This document shows positions 52,462 to 61,460 of a DNA stretch of 64,000 nucleotides, in pieces; position 1 is the stretch's first letter, and each line of letters begins with the position of its first letter. Position numbers and translations under genes: made by a program. The notes under the pieces are model-generated. The model searched no databases, was not told the origin of the DNA, and saw nothing but the letters and a program-made list of their open reading frames with translations. The stretch comes from Bacteroidota bacterium (GTDB lineage Bacteria; Bacteroidota; Bacteroidia; Bacteroidales; VadinHA17). Where the stretch lies: contig JADFDS010000040.1 in the NCBI GenBank assembly GCA_018262715.1, forward strand, positions 88,340-152,339, given 5' to 3'.

Positions 52462-52469
52462 CAAAAGTA
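52462..52469 (-). promoter_or_regulatory. putative -7 element of the gcvT promoter
   Basis: TACTTTTG on the minus strand matches TAnnTTTG and lies 24 bases before the gcvT ATG. No clear -33 TTTG. Confidence 0.45.
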
Positions 52470-52559
52470 GGCATTTCCGGACGATAAAAAGCTGCCATAA
52501 ATCATTTTTGCCACCGGTTCTTTAGGTCGTTACCCATGCTGTGATGGTTGCATAATGAC

Positions 52560-52567
52560 TATATTTG
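52560..52567 (+). promoter_or_regulatory. putative -7 element of the Hpt-STAS genes
   Basis: TATATTTG matches TAnnTTTG and ends 21 bases before the Hpt gene ATG. No TTTG at a fitting -33 distance. Confidence 0.45.
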
Positions 52568-52588
52568 TAATCTCAAAACAGCGGAGAA

Positions 52589-52942
52589 ATGGAATACAGA
52601 ATATTCAAACCCGAATACCTGCTGAGTATCACGGGAGGTGATATGGAGACCATGAGCGAGATTGCCGGGATATTCGGCAGCCAGGTACCGGAGTTCCTTA
52701 CCGGCATGAGGAGCCTGCTCGGCCAGGAGAAGTATTATGAACTCGGTCTGCTCGCTCACAAGGCGAAAGGATCGGTGACGGTCCTTGGCATGGATGAAAC
52801 CGCCAAAATGCTCAAGGAGTTTGAATTGCTGGCAAAAGCCGGGGATCAGAAGGAGAAATACACCGGGTTCATCTCCAGGTTTGAAGCCGATACAAGTACA
52901 GTCATGACCGAGGTGGAAGACTACCTCACCAAAAACAGGTGA
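52589..52942 (+). CDS. histidine phosphotransfer (Hpt) domain protein
   Basis: A 117-residue helical protein consisting of a single Hpt domain: ELGLLAHKAKGSVTVLGMDETAKMLKEFELLAKAG, with the phosphorylatable histidine in LAHKAKGSV (about residue 57). Such proteins relay phosphate between response regulators. The gene is followed by a STAS-domain gene 6 bases on; no hybrid kinase is next to it in the window. Confidence 0.88.
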   Translation: MEYRIFKPEYLLSITGGDMETMSEIAGIFGSQVPEFLTGMRSLLGQEKYYELGLLAHKAKGSVTVLGMDETAKMLKEFELLAKAGDQKEKYTGFISRFEADTSTVMTEVEDYLTKNR

Positions 52943-52948
52943 TTGTTT

Positions 52949-53299
52949 ATGGTGGTTACCGACAGGACAGACGGGATTGAGATCCTGAGTTTCAGGACCG
53001 ACCGTATCAATGCTCTCAACGTGGATGTAATCAGGCCCGTTATCCTGAAACTGTTTGAGACTCCGTATACCAAAGTTGTCATAGACATGGAAGGTGTGAG
53101 CTATCTTGACAGCACAGCCTTTGCCATGTTTCTCTACCTTCTCAGGGTGGCACGGTCAAATTACTGCACTTACAGGCTCTGCTCACTCACCCCGGGAGCA
53201 CGGGAGCTCTTCGAGATGCTCCAGTTGCACCATTCGCTGGATATTTATCCTGACCGCGAGACCTGCCTGGAAAGCTACCGTCAGAGTTCGCCCTATTAG
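52949..53299 (+). CDS. STAS-domain anti-sigma-factor antagonist-like protein
   Basis: A 116-residue protein made of one STAS domain. The conserved phosphorylation site is in VSYLDSTAFAMFLYLLR (D-S-T, compare DSSG in SpoIIAA). The ATG at 52949 is chosen over a TTG at 52943. A partner would be a HATPase-type kinase and a PP2C phosphatase, as in partner-switching systems; SiaB and SiaC are encoded further right in this window. The 3' end overlaps that of clpB by 4 bases. Confidence 0.85.
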   Translation: MVVTDRTDGIEILSFRTDRINALNVDVIRPVILKLFETPYTKVVIDMEGVSYLDSTAFAMFLYLLRVARSNYCTYRLCSLTPGARELFEMLQLHHSLDIYPDRETCLESYRQSSPY

Positions 53300-55887
53300 G
53301 CGTTTGTGATTACCAGCCCGCCTGACTGCACGTCTATCCTTACTTTTCTGCTTTTATCGATGGTCCCGGCAATGATCTTTTTGGAGAGCTCATTGACTAT
53401 TTCCTTTTGAATAAGCCGTTTCACGGGCCGCGCCCCGAACAGCGGATCAAAGCCCCTGTCTGCCAGCCAGGCCACAGCCTTCTCCGTAAGTTCACTGCTT
53501 ATGCCCTTCTCCTCCAGCATCTGAGCCACACGGCCGAACTGCATCTTTACTATCTCCCTTATCTGCATGAGGGTCAGGGGTCTGAACATCACTATCTCAT
53601 CCACCCGGTTAACAAACTCCGGCCTGAGGGTTGTGCGAAGCATCTGCACCAGATCGGCCCTGAGCGCCTCAGCCTTCTCCTCTGTCATTGCACCGCTGCT
53701 GTCCTCAATGCTCTCACGGATAAGCGATGAACCAAGGTTGGATGTCATGATAATTATCGTGTTACGGAAGTTTACAGTCCTTCCCTTGTTGTCTGTCAGC
53801 CTGCCGTCATCAAGCACCTGGAGAAGTATGTTGAACACATCCGGGTGGGCCTTCTCGATCTCATCAAGGAGCACCACAGAATACGGCTTGTGCCTTATGG
53901 CTTCCGTGAGCTGGCCACCCTCGTCGTAACCGATGTATCCCGGAGGCGCCCCGATAAGCCTTGAAACGCTGTGACGCTCCTGGTATTCGGTCATGTCAAT
54001 GCGTGTCATAAGGTTCTCATCGTTAAACAGATATTCAGCCAGCGCCCTGGCCAGTTCGGTCTTGCCGACACCGGTGGTACCGAGGAATATGAATGAACCC
54101 ACCGGTCTCTTCTCATCCTGCAGCCCTGCTCTTGAACGGCGCACAGCGTCGGAGACTGCCCTTATGGCCTCATCCTGACCCACAACCCTGTGGTGAAGCT
54201 CCTCCTCCAGTCTCAGGAGCTTTTCCTTTTCACTCTCAAGCATCCGCGAAACAGGTATTCCTGTCCATCTCGAAACAATCTCGGCAATATCGTCTGACCT
54301 CACATCGTCGCGTACCATGGAACCGGCGTTCCGCTTTTCAGCTATCTCGGTATTCAGCTTCTCAATCTCCTTTTCATTGTCGGTCAGTTTGCCATAGCGG
54401 ATCTCGGCAACCCTTCCGTAGTCGCCTGCCCTCTCGGCCCTCTCAGCCTCGAACCGGAGCTCCTCTCCTGCCTGTTTCTTTTTCTGCAGATTTTCCACCA
54501 GGTCCTTTTCGGCGCGCCAGCGTGCCTTGAGCTCATCACGCCCTGCAGCCAGGTCAGCTATCTCCTTTGAGAGCTCCTTCTCCTTGACTGCGTCACCGTC
54601 ACGCTTCACTGCCTCCCGTTCTATCTCAAGCTGCCTGATCTGCCTGTCTGCGGTATCGATCTCCTCAGGCACCGAGTTCATCTCGAGCCTCAGCCTTGCT
54701 GCTGCTTCATCAATGAGGTCAATGGCCTTGTCTGGCAGGAACCTGTCTGTGATGTAACGGTATGACAGGTCCACGGCAGAGATTATAGCCTCATCCCTGA
54801 TGATCACCTTATGGTGCGTTTCATACCTCTCCCTGAGCCCTCTGAGGATGGAGATGGCATCTGCCCTGTCAGGCTCTTCTATCATCACCACCTGGAACCG
54901 TCTCTCAAGGGCTTTGTCAGTTTCGAAATACTTCTGGTATTCATTCAGCGTAGTTGCACCTATGGCGCGAAGCTCTCCTTTGGCAAGCGCCGGCTTGAGG
55001 ATGTTGGCTGCGTCCATTGCCCCCTCACCTTTGCCCGCACCGACAAGAGTATGTATCTCATCGATGAACAGGATCACATCGCCGTCAGATGCAATAACTT
55101 CATTTACAACTGATTTTAGTCTTTCCTCGAACTCACCCTTGTACTTTGCTCCAGCGATGAGTGCTCCCATATCAAGCGAAAATATCCGTTTCTGCATCAG
55201 GTCCTCAGGAACGTCGCCACGCACAATCCTTTGTGCAATGCCCTCCGCGATGGCGGTTTTGCCCACGCCCGGCTCACCTACAAGAATGGGGTTGTTCTTG
55301 GTTCTGCGCGAAAGTATCTGCAGTACCCTCCTTACCTCCTCGTCGCGGCCTATGACAGGGTCTAGCTTCCCGGCCCTGGCACGCTCATTCAGATCTATGG
55401 CATACCTGCTCAGCGAATCATATGTCTCCTCCGATGTCTGGCTGCTCACCTTCGCGCCCTTGCGCAAATCAGCTATCGCCATTGACAGTGCTGCTTTGTC
55501 CATGCCGCTATCCTTCATCAGGCGGGAGACACTGTCGGTTGATTCGGAGAGCGCCAGCAGCAGGTGCTCAACGGATACAAACCTGTCCTGCATCCTTGCG
55601 GCATGATCCGCAGCACGCCTGAATACCCCTGCGGCATCCGGAGAAAAATAGGGCTCTCCCCCGCTTACCCTGGAGTATCCGTCAATGATGGCATCAACGG
55701 CCTTGCCGAAAGCTGCTGAATTCCCCCCGGTCTTGGACATGATATATGAGACAATGCTCTCAGCCTCAGTCATTATTCCTTTAAGCAGATGGCCACACTC
55801 GATAGCCTGCTGACCCTTGCCCGAGGCAATGGTCACAGCCTTCTGAACAGACTCCTGTGCCTTTATTGTAAAATTCTCAAAATTCAT
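53296..55887 (-). CDS. clpB: ATP-dependent disaggregase ClpB
   Basis: Hsp100 chaperone that, with DnaK, recovers proteins from aggregates. The 863-residue product starts at MNFENFTIKAQESVQKA; an ATG at 55929 would add 14 residues. It has the N-domain, NBD1 (Walker A GEPGVGKTA), the ClpB-specific middle coiled-coil (LEIEREAVKRDGDAVKEKELSKEI), and NBD2 (Walker A GTTGVGKTE), with the linker RLEEELHHRVVGQDEAI. Length fits ClpB rather than ClpA or ClpC. Confidence 0.97.
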   Translation of the reverse strand: MNFENFTIKAQESVQKAVTIASGKGQQAIECGHLLKGIMTEAESIVSYIMSKTGGNSAAFGKAVDAIIDGYSRVSGGEPYFSPDAAGVFRRAADHAARMQDRFVSVEHLLLALSESTDSVSRLMKDSGMDKAALSMAIADLRKGAKVSSQTSEETYDSLSRYAIDLNERARAGKLDPVIGRDEEVRRVLQILSRRTKNNPILVGEPGVGKTAIAEGIAQRIVRGDVPEDLMQKRIFSLDMGALIAGAKYKGEFEERLKSVVNEVIASDGDVILFIDEIHTLVGAGKGEGAMDAANILKPALAKGELRAIGATTLNEYQKYFETDKALERRFQVVMIEEPDRADAISILRGLRERYETHHKVIIRDEAIISAVDLSYRYITDRFLPDKAIDLIDEAAARLRLEMNSVPEEIDTADRQIRQLEIEREAVKRDGDAVKEKELSKEIADLAAGRDELKARWRAEKDLVENLQKKKQAGEELRFEAERAERAGDYGRVAEIRYGKLTDNEKEIEKLNTEIAEKRNAGSMVRDDVRSDDIAEIVSRWTGIPVSRMLESEKEKLLRLEEELHHRVVGQDEAIRAVSDAVRRSRAGLQDEKRPVGSFIFLGTTGVGKTELARALAEYLFNDENLMTRIDMTEYQERHSVSRLIGAPPGYIGYDEGGQLTEAIRHKPYSVVLLDEIEKAHPDVFNILLQVLDDGRLTDNKGRTVNFRNTIIIMTSNLGSSLIRESIEDSSGAMTEEKAEALRADLVQMLRTTLRPEFVNRVDEIVMFRPLTLMQIREIVKMQFGRVAQMLEEKGISSELTEKAVAWLADRGFDPLFGARPVKRLIQKEIVNELSKKIIAGTIDKSRKVRIDVQSGGLVITNA

Positions 55888-56043
55888 CGTTTCATACTTT
55901 TTCCCTGTTATGTTCAATTTATTTGCCAATCGGCCGCAGAGGCTTTATTCATGCCATTATGACAGACCAGGGATAATATAGAAGGTGCCATTCCGTTATA
56001 TAAGACTCAGGAGCCGAAATGCCGTTATTGAAACCTCTCCGGG

Positions 56044-59000
56044 ATGAATGAGAAGATACTTAATACCCTGATGCATCTCTTTGCCATCATTGCCCCCGCA
56101 CAGGGCAATGAAAATGACAGGCGGGGGGTGGTTGAGGCATTTCTCAGACCCCAGCTCAACCAGGAGGGAGTTAAGGCTTACCTGAAGATCTTTGAGGCAT
56201 ACTATGCCGAGGCCCAGGAGAGACTGAAGAAGGGCAAGGAAGCCCGCCGGAACTCATCGATATCTGTAAGGATCATCAAGATATGCTTTGACATCGGGAT
56301 GCAGCTGACCCTCAACCAGAAGATCATCGTGCTGGTCCAGTTGCTCGAATACTGTCGGTCTGACCATAAGGGGGTAAGCAACACCGAACTTGAATTCATC
56401 ATTACTGCAGCTGAAGGCTTCAATATCAACCCGGAAGATTACCAGTTGATTCAGCAATTCGTTCTGTCATCAAAGGATGAGATCCCTGAATCGCCACAGA
56501 TACTTGTCATTGACAGTGACAGGGTCACTCAATATGAGAAGGCCCACCACATTGTCAACGACTCATTCAGGGGCCAGGTCAGGGTGCTGAACCTGCCGCA
56601 GGCTGACATGCTCTTCATCAGGTCATTCGGTACCGGGGAGCTCCTCCTGAGCGGCCAGCTGAGACATGAAGACAGGGTGTACCTCTTCGAGAGGGGCGCT
56701 TCACTCAAGTTCATGAGCAGCAAACCAATCTACTACTCAGAGGTCATAAGGCAATTCCTCGACGAAAGCGCCCTGGCTTCACGGGTGGTCTACGAGGTTA
56801 ATGAGATTGAATACAAGTTCAAGGGCGGACAGGTAGGCCTGCACCGCATGAGCTTCGCGGAAGAGTCAGGAAGGCTTATCGGGATCATGGGAGCATCCGG
56901 GGCTGGCAAATCAACCCTTTTGAGCGTCCTTAACGGCACCAACAGGCCCGACTCGGGCGAGGTGCTGATCAACGGCATCAACATACACAATGACCCCGAT
57001 AAGATCAAGGGGCTGATAGGATTTGTGTCTCAGGACGACCTCCTGATTGAAGAGCTGACTGTATTTGATAACCTGTTCTATAATGCAAAGCTCTGTTTCG
57101 GCAACCTGGATGATGAGGCTGTCACTCATAAGGTGGATGATGTGCTGCACAGCCTTGGCCTTTATGATATTAAGGACATGAAGGTGGGAACCCCGCTCAA
57201 CAAGAAAATCTCAGGAGGTCAGCGCAAACGGCTCAACATTTCACTCGAGCTGATCAGGGAACCTGCCATTATGTTCCTTGACGAGCCCACATCAGGACTC
57301 TCGTCGCTCGATTCAGAGAATATCCTTGACCTTCTCAATGACCTGAAACTCAAGGGTAAGCTTATATTCGTCGTAATCCACCAGCCCTCCTCAGACATCT
57401 TCAAGATGTTTGACAGGCTCATCTTCCTTGACTCTGGCGGATACATGGTCTATTACGGCATCCCGGTAAGGGCCATTGACTACTTCAAGGACAGGGTCCA
57501 TCTTCCGCGATACAATGACAGTGAGTGTCATGCATGCGGGAATGTCAACCCGGAACAGATCTTCAGCATCGTGGAGTCAAAGGTGCTTGACGAGTTCGGG
57601 AGGCCGACGATGACGAGGAAGGTATCCCCTGCCGAATGGAGTTCCTATTTCAATTCCCGCCGTGAGGAGCGTCCGCCGCATCCCAGGTCCGGCAACGGCA
57701 TACCTGAGATAACACTTCGTACACCGGGCAGGCTCAAACAGCTGGCAGTGTTTGTCAAACGCGACATTCTTGCCAAACTCTCCGACTCACAATACCTGAT
57801 CATTACCCTTCTCGAAGCGCCGGTACTGGCTCTGTTCCTGGCATTTATCATTCGATATTTTGATGAAAGCGTAAGTAAGCCCGCCTATACCCTGATTCAG
57901 AATGACAACCTCCCGGTTTATATCTTCATGTCGGTGATTGTGGCAATATTCATGGGACTGACAGTCAGTGCGGAGGAGATCATCAAGGACAGGAAGATCC
58001 TCAAGCGGGAGGCGTTCCTCAATCTCAGCTGGAACAGCTACCTGCTGTCAAAAATTGGCGTTCAGTTCCTGATCTCGGCAATCCAGGCCGCATCATTCGT
58101 TGCCGTTGGAAACTCAATATTCGGCATCCGCGGCATGTGGTTCGAATACTGGCTTGTGCTCTTCTCATGCTGGGCAACGTCAAACATGATGGGACTGCTG
58201 ATCTCTGACAGTTTCAAGACGGTTGTCACGATTTATATCCTGATACCGTTCCTCGTCATACCTCAGATCATTCTTAGCGGCATAATTGTAAAGTATGACA
58301 AGCTTAATCCCACCATCTCGTCACCCGTCTCGATCCCGGTTTACGGTGAGATCATTGCAGCCAGGTGGGGTTACGAGGCGCTGGCCGTAGACCAGTTCAT
58401 AAACAACAGGTTTGAAAAGCAGTTCTACGGTTATGACAAGGCCATCAGTACCGCCAAGTTCAGGAAAGACATCTGGTATAATGAGATGAAAAGCATCATC
58501 TCCAGGCTGGAGAGCAACCTCGAGAGAGAGAGGCTTGATGAATCGTCAGGAAATGACATGATGCTTATCAGGAACGAGATTGAGGAGGAGCTGGGCTTTA
58601 CCACAGCCGTACCGTTTGACCTGCGCATCCTGAACCCGGATGCCATCACCACTGAGGCACTTGCTGCGGCACGGGATTATATAGAGAGAGTCAGGCGTTA
58701 TTATATCGAAGTGTCAAGGAACGCTGTCGAAGCGCGTGACCGGGCCATCATGGCCTATGAACAGGCTGACAGGGAGGCCTTTATCCTGATGAAGAAACAG
58801 CACACCAATGAATCTCTCGAGGAATTTGTCAGGAACGACAATGAAAAGGACAAGATAAAGCGCTACCGTGACAGGCTCTACCAGAACTATGACCAGATTT
58901 TCTACGATCCGGCGCACCCGCTGGTGAAGGCGCACTTCTATGCACCGCAGAAACAGGTATTCGGGCTCTTTGCCGGCACGCTGGCAGTCAATACGGCAGT

Positions 59001-59118
59001 CATATGGTTCATGACCCTCTGTCTTTACATCCTTCTCTATTTCAGGGTTCTGCACCGCATCCTGGATTCTTCGGAGAAGTTCATCAGGGTGATGCGCGCG
59101 AAGCGGGAAAGAGGCTGA
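56044..59118 (+). CDS. ABCG-like transporter with TerB-like N-terminal domain
   Basis: A 1024-residue polypeptide. Residues 1-140 are helical and resemble TerB/DjlA-type domains. Residues 140-250 are a further domain, followed by an ABC ATPase (Walker A GASGAGKST near 283, signature KISGGQRKRLNISLEL, Walker B PAIMFLDEPTSGLSS) of the ABCG (White-type) order, then an ABC-2-like membrane domain with about six helices (IITLLEAPVLALFLAFII, VFIFMSVIVAIF, LIPFLVIPQIILSGIIV, and the last near the C-terminus). Between the fifth and sixth helix is a soluble, partly coiled-coil insertion of about 200 residues. The cargo is unknown. Confidence 0.9.
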   Translation: MNEKILNTLMHLFAIIAPAQGNENDRRGVVEAFLRPQLNQEGVKAYLKIFEAYYAEAQERLKKGKEARRNSSISVRIIKICFDIGMQLTLNQKIIVLVQLLEYCRSDHKGVSNTELEFIITAAEGFNINPEDYQLIQQFVLSSKDEIPESPQILVIDSDRVTQYEKAHHIVNDSFRGQVRVLNLPQADMLFIRSFGTGELLLSGQLRHEDRVYLFERGASLKFMSSKPIYYSEVIRQFLDESALASRVVYEVNEIEYKFKGGQVGLHRMSFAEESGRLIGIMGASGAGKSTLLSVLNGTNRPDSGEVLINGINIHNDPDKIKGLIGFVSQDDLLIEELTVFDNLFYNAKLCFGNLDDEAVTHKVDDVLHSLGLYDIKDMKVGTPLNKKISGGQRKRLNISLELIREPAIMFLDEPTSGLSSLDSENILDLLNDLKLKGKLIFVVIHQPSSDIFKMFDRLIFLDSGGYMVYYGIPVRAIDYFKDRVHLPRYNDSECHACGNVNPEQIFSIVESKVLDEFGRPTMTRKVSPAEWSSYFNSRREERPPHPRSGNGIPEITLRTPGRLKQLAVFVKRDILAKLSDSQYLIITLLEAPVLALFLAFIIRYFDESVSKPAYTLIQNDNLPVYIFMSVIVAIFMGLTVSAEEIIKDRKILKREAFLNLSWNSYLLSKIGVQFLISAIQAASFVAVGNSIFGIRGMWFEYWLVLFSCWATSNMMGLLISDSFKTVVTIYILIPFLVIPQIILSGIIVKYDKLNPTISSPVSIPVYGEIIAARWGYEALAVDQFINNRFEKQFYGYDKAISTAKFRKDIWYNEMKSIISRLESNLERERLDESSGNDMMLIRNEIEEELGFTTAVPFDLRILNPDAITTEALAAARDYIERVRRYYIEVSRNAVEARDRAIMAYEQADREAFILMKKQHTNESLEEFVRNDNEKDKIKRYRDRLYQNYDQIFYDPAHPLVKAHFYAPQKQVFGLFAGTLAVNTAVIWFMTLCLYILLYFRVLHRILDSSEKFIRVMRAKRERG

Positions 59119-59130
59119 AGGTAATATTAT

Positions 59131-59164
59131 AAGGGGGTATCTGCCTGAAGACAGATACCCCCTT
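59131..59164. terminator. rho-independent-type hairpin between convergent genes
   Basis: AAGGGGGTATCTG and CAGATACCCCCTT form a perfect 13-bp stem with an 8-base loop, followed by TC-rich sequence. It lies 12 bases after the ABC transporter stop and ahead of the siaC stop, so it can end both transcripts. Confidence 0.8.
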
Positions 59165-59203
59165 TCACTATCGTAACCGATCTGACGCTGTGCCGAAGCG
59201 GAA

Positions 59204-59584
59204 TTACTCGACTATCTCAATCATCTTAAAAGGCACCTTGATGATGGAATCATAGTCCTCGCCTGCCTCCAGCATATCCTCATCGTCCTCCTCATAGAAC
59301 CAGTTGATTTCCACGTCATGCTTTGACCTGTGAATGGCTTCCAGGCGCTTGAAGACGTCAAGTATGCACTTTGAGGAGCTGGTATTGAAATATTCAAGGC
59401 GGATGTTGACCACGGTCTTGTCAAGCGGAGTCTGCATGTACTGGTCGAGCCACTCATTCAGCGGCTTGTAGAATTCCACCGAGTTCTCGGGTATTGACCT
59501 CCCTTTTATTTCAAATACACCATCCTGTGTATCAAATTTTATCGACGGTGTCTTCGGTGTTCCTTCAATAATGATCGGTTCCAT
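59204..59584 (-). CDS. siaC: SiaC-family regulatory phosphoprotein
   Basis: A 126-residue protein of the SiaC/DUF1987 family: IIIEGTPKTPSIKFDTQDGVFEIKGRSIPENSVEFYKPL, then RLEYFNTSSSKCILDVFKRLEAIHR. The acceptor threonine in EYFNTSS is T68, the same residue number as the phosphorylated threonine of P. aeruginosa SiaC. In that system SiaB phosphorylates and the phosphatase SiaA dephosphorylates SiaC, and free SiaC binds the diguanylate cyclase SiaD. SiaB lies 25 bases upstream; no siaA or siaD is visible here. Confidence 0.92.
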   Translation of the reverse strand: MEPIIIEGTPKTPSIKFDTQDGVFEIKGRSIPENSVEFYKPLNEWLDQYMQTPLDKTVVNIRLEYFNTSSSKCILDVFKRLEAIHRSKHDVEINWFYEEDDEDMLEAGEDYDSIIKVPFKMIEIVE

Positions 59585-59609
59585 AACTATCTGTTTTTTG
59601 TTAGTCTAT

Positions 59610-60164
59610 CTATACCTGTGCCACCACTGCAGTGAGCCGGAAGGCAGTATTCAGGTTATCGTATTTCTTGAACCTGAAATCAATGCGATGGCCTGTCTTC
59701 CTGGCTATGTCAAGCAACCCCAGTCCGCCAAGCCCCTTCTCCGTTATCTCCTGGTGGTTAAGGATATCCTTGTACTGTTCCTTAATCTCTTCAGGAGTAG
59801 AACGGTTAATCCGGGTCAGCTTCTCCTCAAGCTCTTTAACTCTCACAGCGGCGACAAAATTGCACGTTGTGATGCGATAACCCCTGCCGATTTTCTCCAT
59901 CACCACCAGCCCGAACCTGTCAGGCCTGGCAGCATGGTAACCTCTCGGCACCTTGTCTGAGTGATGGTAGAGGTTCTGAAGGCTCTCAACAAGCACATTG
60001 TAAACCTTCTTTCTCAGCCTGGGGGCTTCACGCGTCGCAAACAGCTTTTTCTCCACAAGGTCCAATGCCTTCGTTATCGTGTCCGAATCAACATTTCCCT
60101 TGTAATAAAGGACTGCTCCTCTGATGTCAAGGTCGCTCACAAGATTTTCAAGGTCAAAGCTCAT
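59610..60164 (-). CDS. siaB: SiaB-family protein kinase
   Basis: A 184-residue HATPase-like kinase of the SiaB (DUF6272) type: RLRKKVYNVLVESLQNLYHHS is the N-box equivalent, and GGLGLLDIARKTGHRIDFRFKK the glycine-rich end. The ATG at 60164 is chosen; a TTG at 60179 would add five residues. The protein phosphorylates SiaC-type partners. A consensus promoter (TTG-N19-TATTTTTG, 60232-60203) lies upstream. Confidence 0.9.
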   Translation of the reverse strand: MSFDLENLVSDLDIRGAVLYYKGNVDSDTITKALDLVEKKLFATREAPRLRKKVYNVLVESLQNLYHHSDKVPRGYHAARPDRFGLVVMEKIGRGYRITTCNFVAAVRVKELEEKLTRINRSTPEEIKEQYKDILNHQEITEKGLGGLGLLDIARKTGHRIDFRFKKYDNLNTAFRLTAVVAQV

Positions 60165-60202
60165 CGGGCCTCTGTGCAAGTATCCAAAGCTAGAACGAGT
60201 AA

Positions 60203-60232
60203 CAAAAATAGATTATTGTTGACAAAAGCCAA
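60203..60232 (-). promoter_or_regulatory. siaB-siaC promoter
   Basis: On the minus strand TTG (60232-60230), a 19-base spacer, TATTTTTG (60210-60203). This is a full Bacteroidota consensus promoter, 38 bases before the siaB ATG. Confidence 0.7.
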
Positions 60233-60305
60233 CATACCGTCTTATTATTTTGGATATGACAACCTTTTTTTGAATTTGGTTGCAACGGTGGTAACAAAAC
60301 CTGTC

Positions 60306-61460
60306 TCAGGCGCCGGAAACATCTCTGTTTTTCCTGGTTCCTCCGTAGAGTTCATAGCCCTGGAAACGGCACTCAATATCGCCGTTGAGAAGGTCAAACT
60401 TGCGAAAAGGCTTAAGCGCTACCTTCTTGAGCGAGACCATGTCACCCGACAGGATCCAGGCAGTGTAACCCTCGTAACTGTGTTTGAGCACGGAACCGAT
60501 CCTGCCATAGAATTCATCCATATCCGGTGTCCCCAGGCGGCGGCCGTATGGCGGATTGATAATCAGCGTCCCGCTTCTGGCCGGAGGAGGTGATGCAAAA
60601 AAATCACGCTCCGTTATCTCAACGGTATCCTCCAGGCCTGCTGCCCTGACGTTTGCCCTGGCAATGGCGCAGGTATCAGCAGATATGTCACTGCCGAAAA
60701 TCGCTGCCGGTGATTTTATTTCCCGCTTCTCGGCATCGAACCTGACTGACCTGTAGAGTGCAGCATCATAATCCTTCCACCTCATGAAACCGAAACTTTT
60801 CCTCATCTTCCCCGGAGCAATATTGCATGAGATGAACCCGGCTTCCGTAACTATAGTACCTGATCCGCACATGCCATCAGTGAGAGGCGTTCCGGGCTTC
60901 CAGCCCGATAGGGCTATCAGCCCCGCGGCAAGCACCTCGCTCAACGGAGCCTCCGACATTCCCTGGCGGTAACCTCTCCTGTAAAGAGGAACCACCGTAG
61001 AATCAAGTGATATTGTCACCCTGTTGTTGCTGATGTGCACGTTTACCAGCAGGTCAGGGTCCTTCGCGTCCACCGACGGCCTCCCGAGTGTCAGCCTGCG
61101 GAAGAAATCGGCTATGGCATCCTTCACCACCAGGGCTGCATATCCCGTGTGGGGAAAATGGGGAGAATTGACAACTGCCGTCACTGCGAACGTTTTGCCG
61201 GGGTCCAGGTAACGGTCCCACTCAACGGCTACCGCCCCGTTGTACAGGTCTTTCTGGCCGGAAATACCGAACGATGATACAGGCATGAGCACCGACAGCG
61301 CAAGACGACTGCGGTAATTGACGGTGTACAACAGCAGCTTTGACCCTTCAAAGGCAACAGCCCTGTTGAGCACGGTGACACCGGCAGCGCCAAGGCTCTT
61401 CAGTTCTTCGGCCAGAACCTGCTCAAGGCCATAGTGAGTCTTTGCAAGAAGCTTCATCAC
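60306..61460 (-). CDS. THUMP-domain 23S rRNA methyltransferase (RlmL N-terminal type)
   Basis: A 384-residue protein: N-terminal THUMP domain (residues 1-160), then a Rossmann methyltransferase with the motif IV NPPYGRRLG. The motif I region is (LTDGMCGSGTIVTEAGFI). This architecture is that of the RlmL/RlmK N-terminal half, which makes m2G in 23S rRNA. The ATG overlaps the S41 protease stop as ATGA. Confidence 0.93.
   Translation of the reverse strand: MMKLLAKTHYGLEQVLAEELKSLGAAGVTVLNRAVAFEGSKLLLYTVNYRSRLALSVLMPVSSFGISGQKDLYNGAVAVEWDRYLDPGKTFAVTAVVNSPHFPHTGYAALVVKDAIADFFRRLTLGRPSVDAKDPDLLVNVHISNNRVTISLDSTVVPLYRRGYRQGMSEAPLSEVLAAGLIALSGWKPGTPLTDGMCGSGTIVTEAGFISCNIAPGKMRKSFGFMRWKDYDAALYRSVRFDAEKREIKSPAAIFGSDISADTCAIARANVRAAGLEDTVEITERDFFASPPPARSGTLIINPPYGRRLGTPDMDEFYGRIGSVLKHSYEGYTAWILSGDMVSLKKVALKPFRKFDLLNGDIECRFQGYELYGGTRKNRDVSGA

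Noticed and set aside
54800-55606. 268-codon open frame opposite clpB
   Set aside because: Ser/Ala-rich shadow of the clpB reading frame on the other strand.
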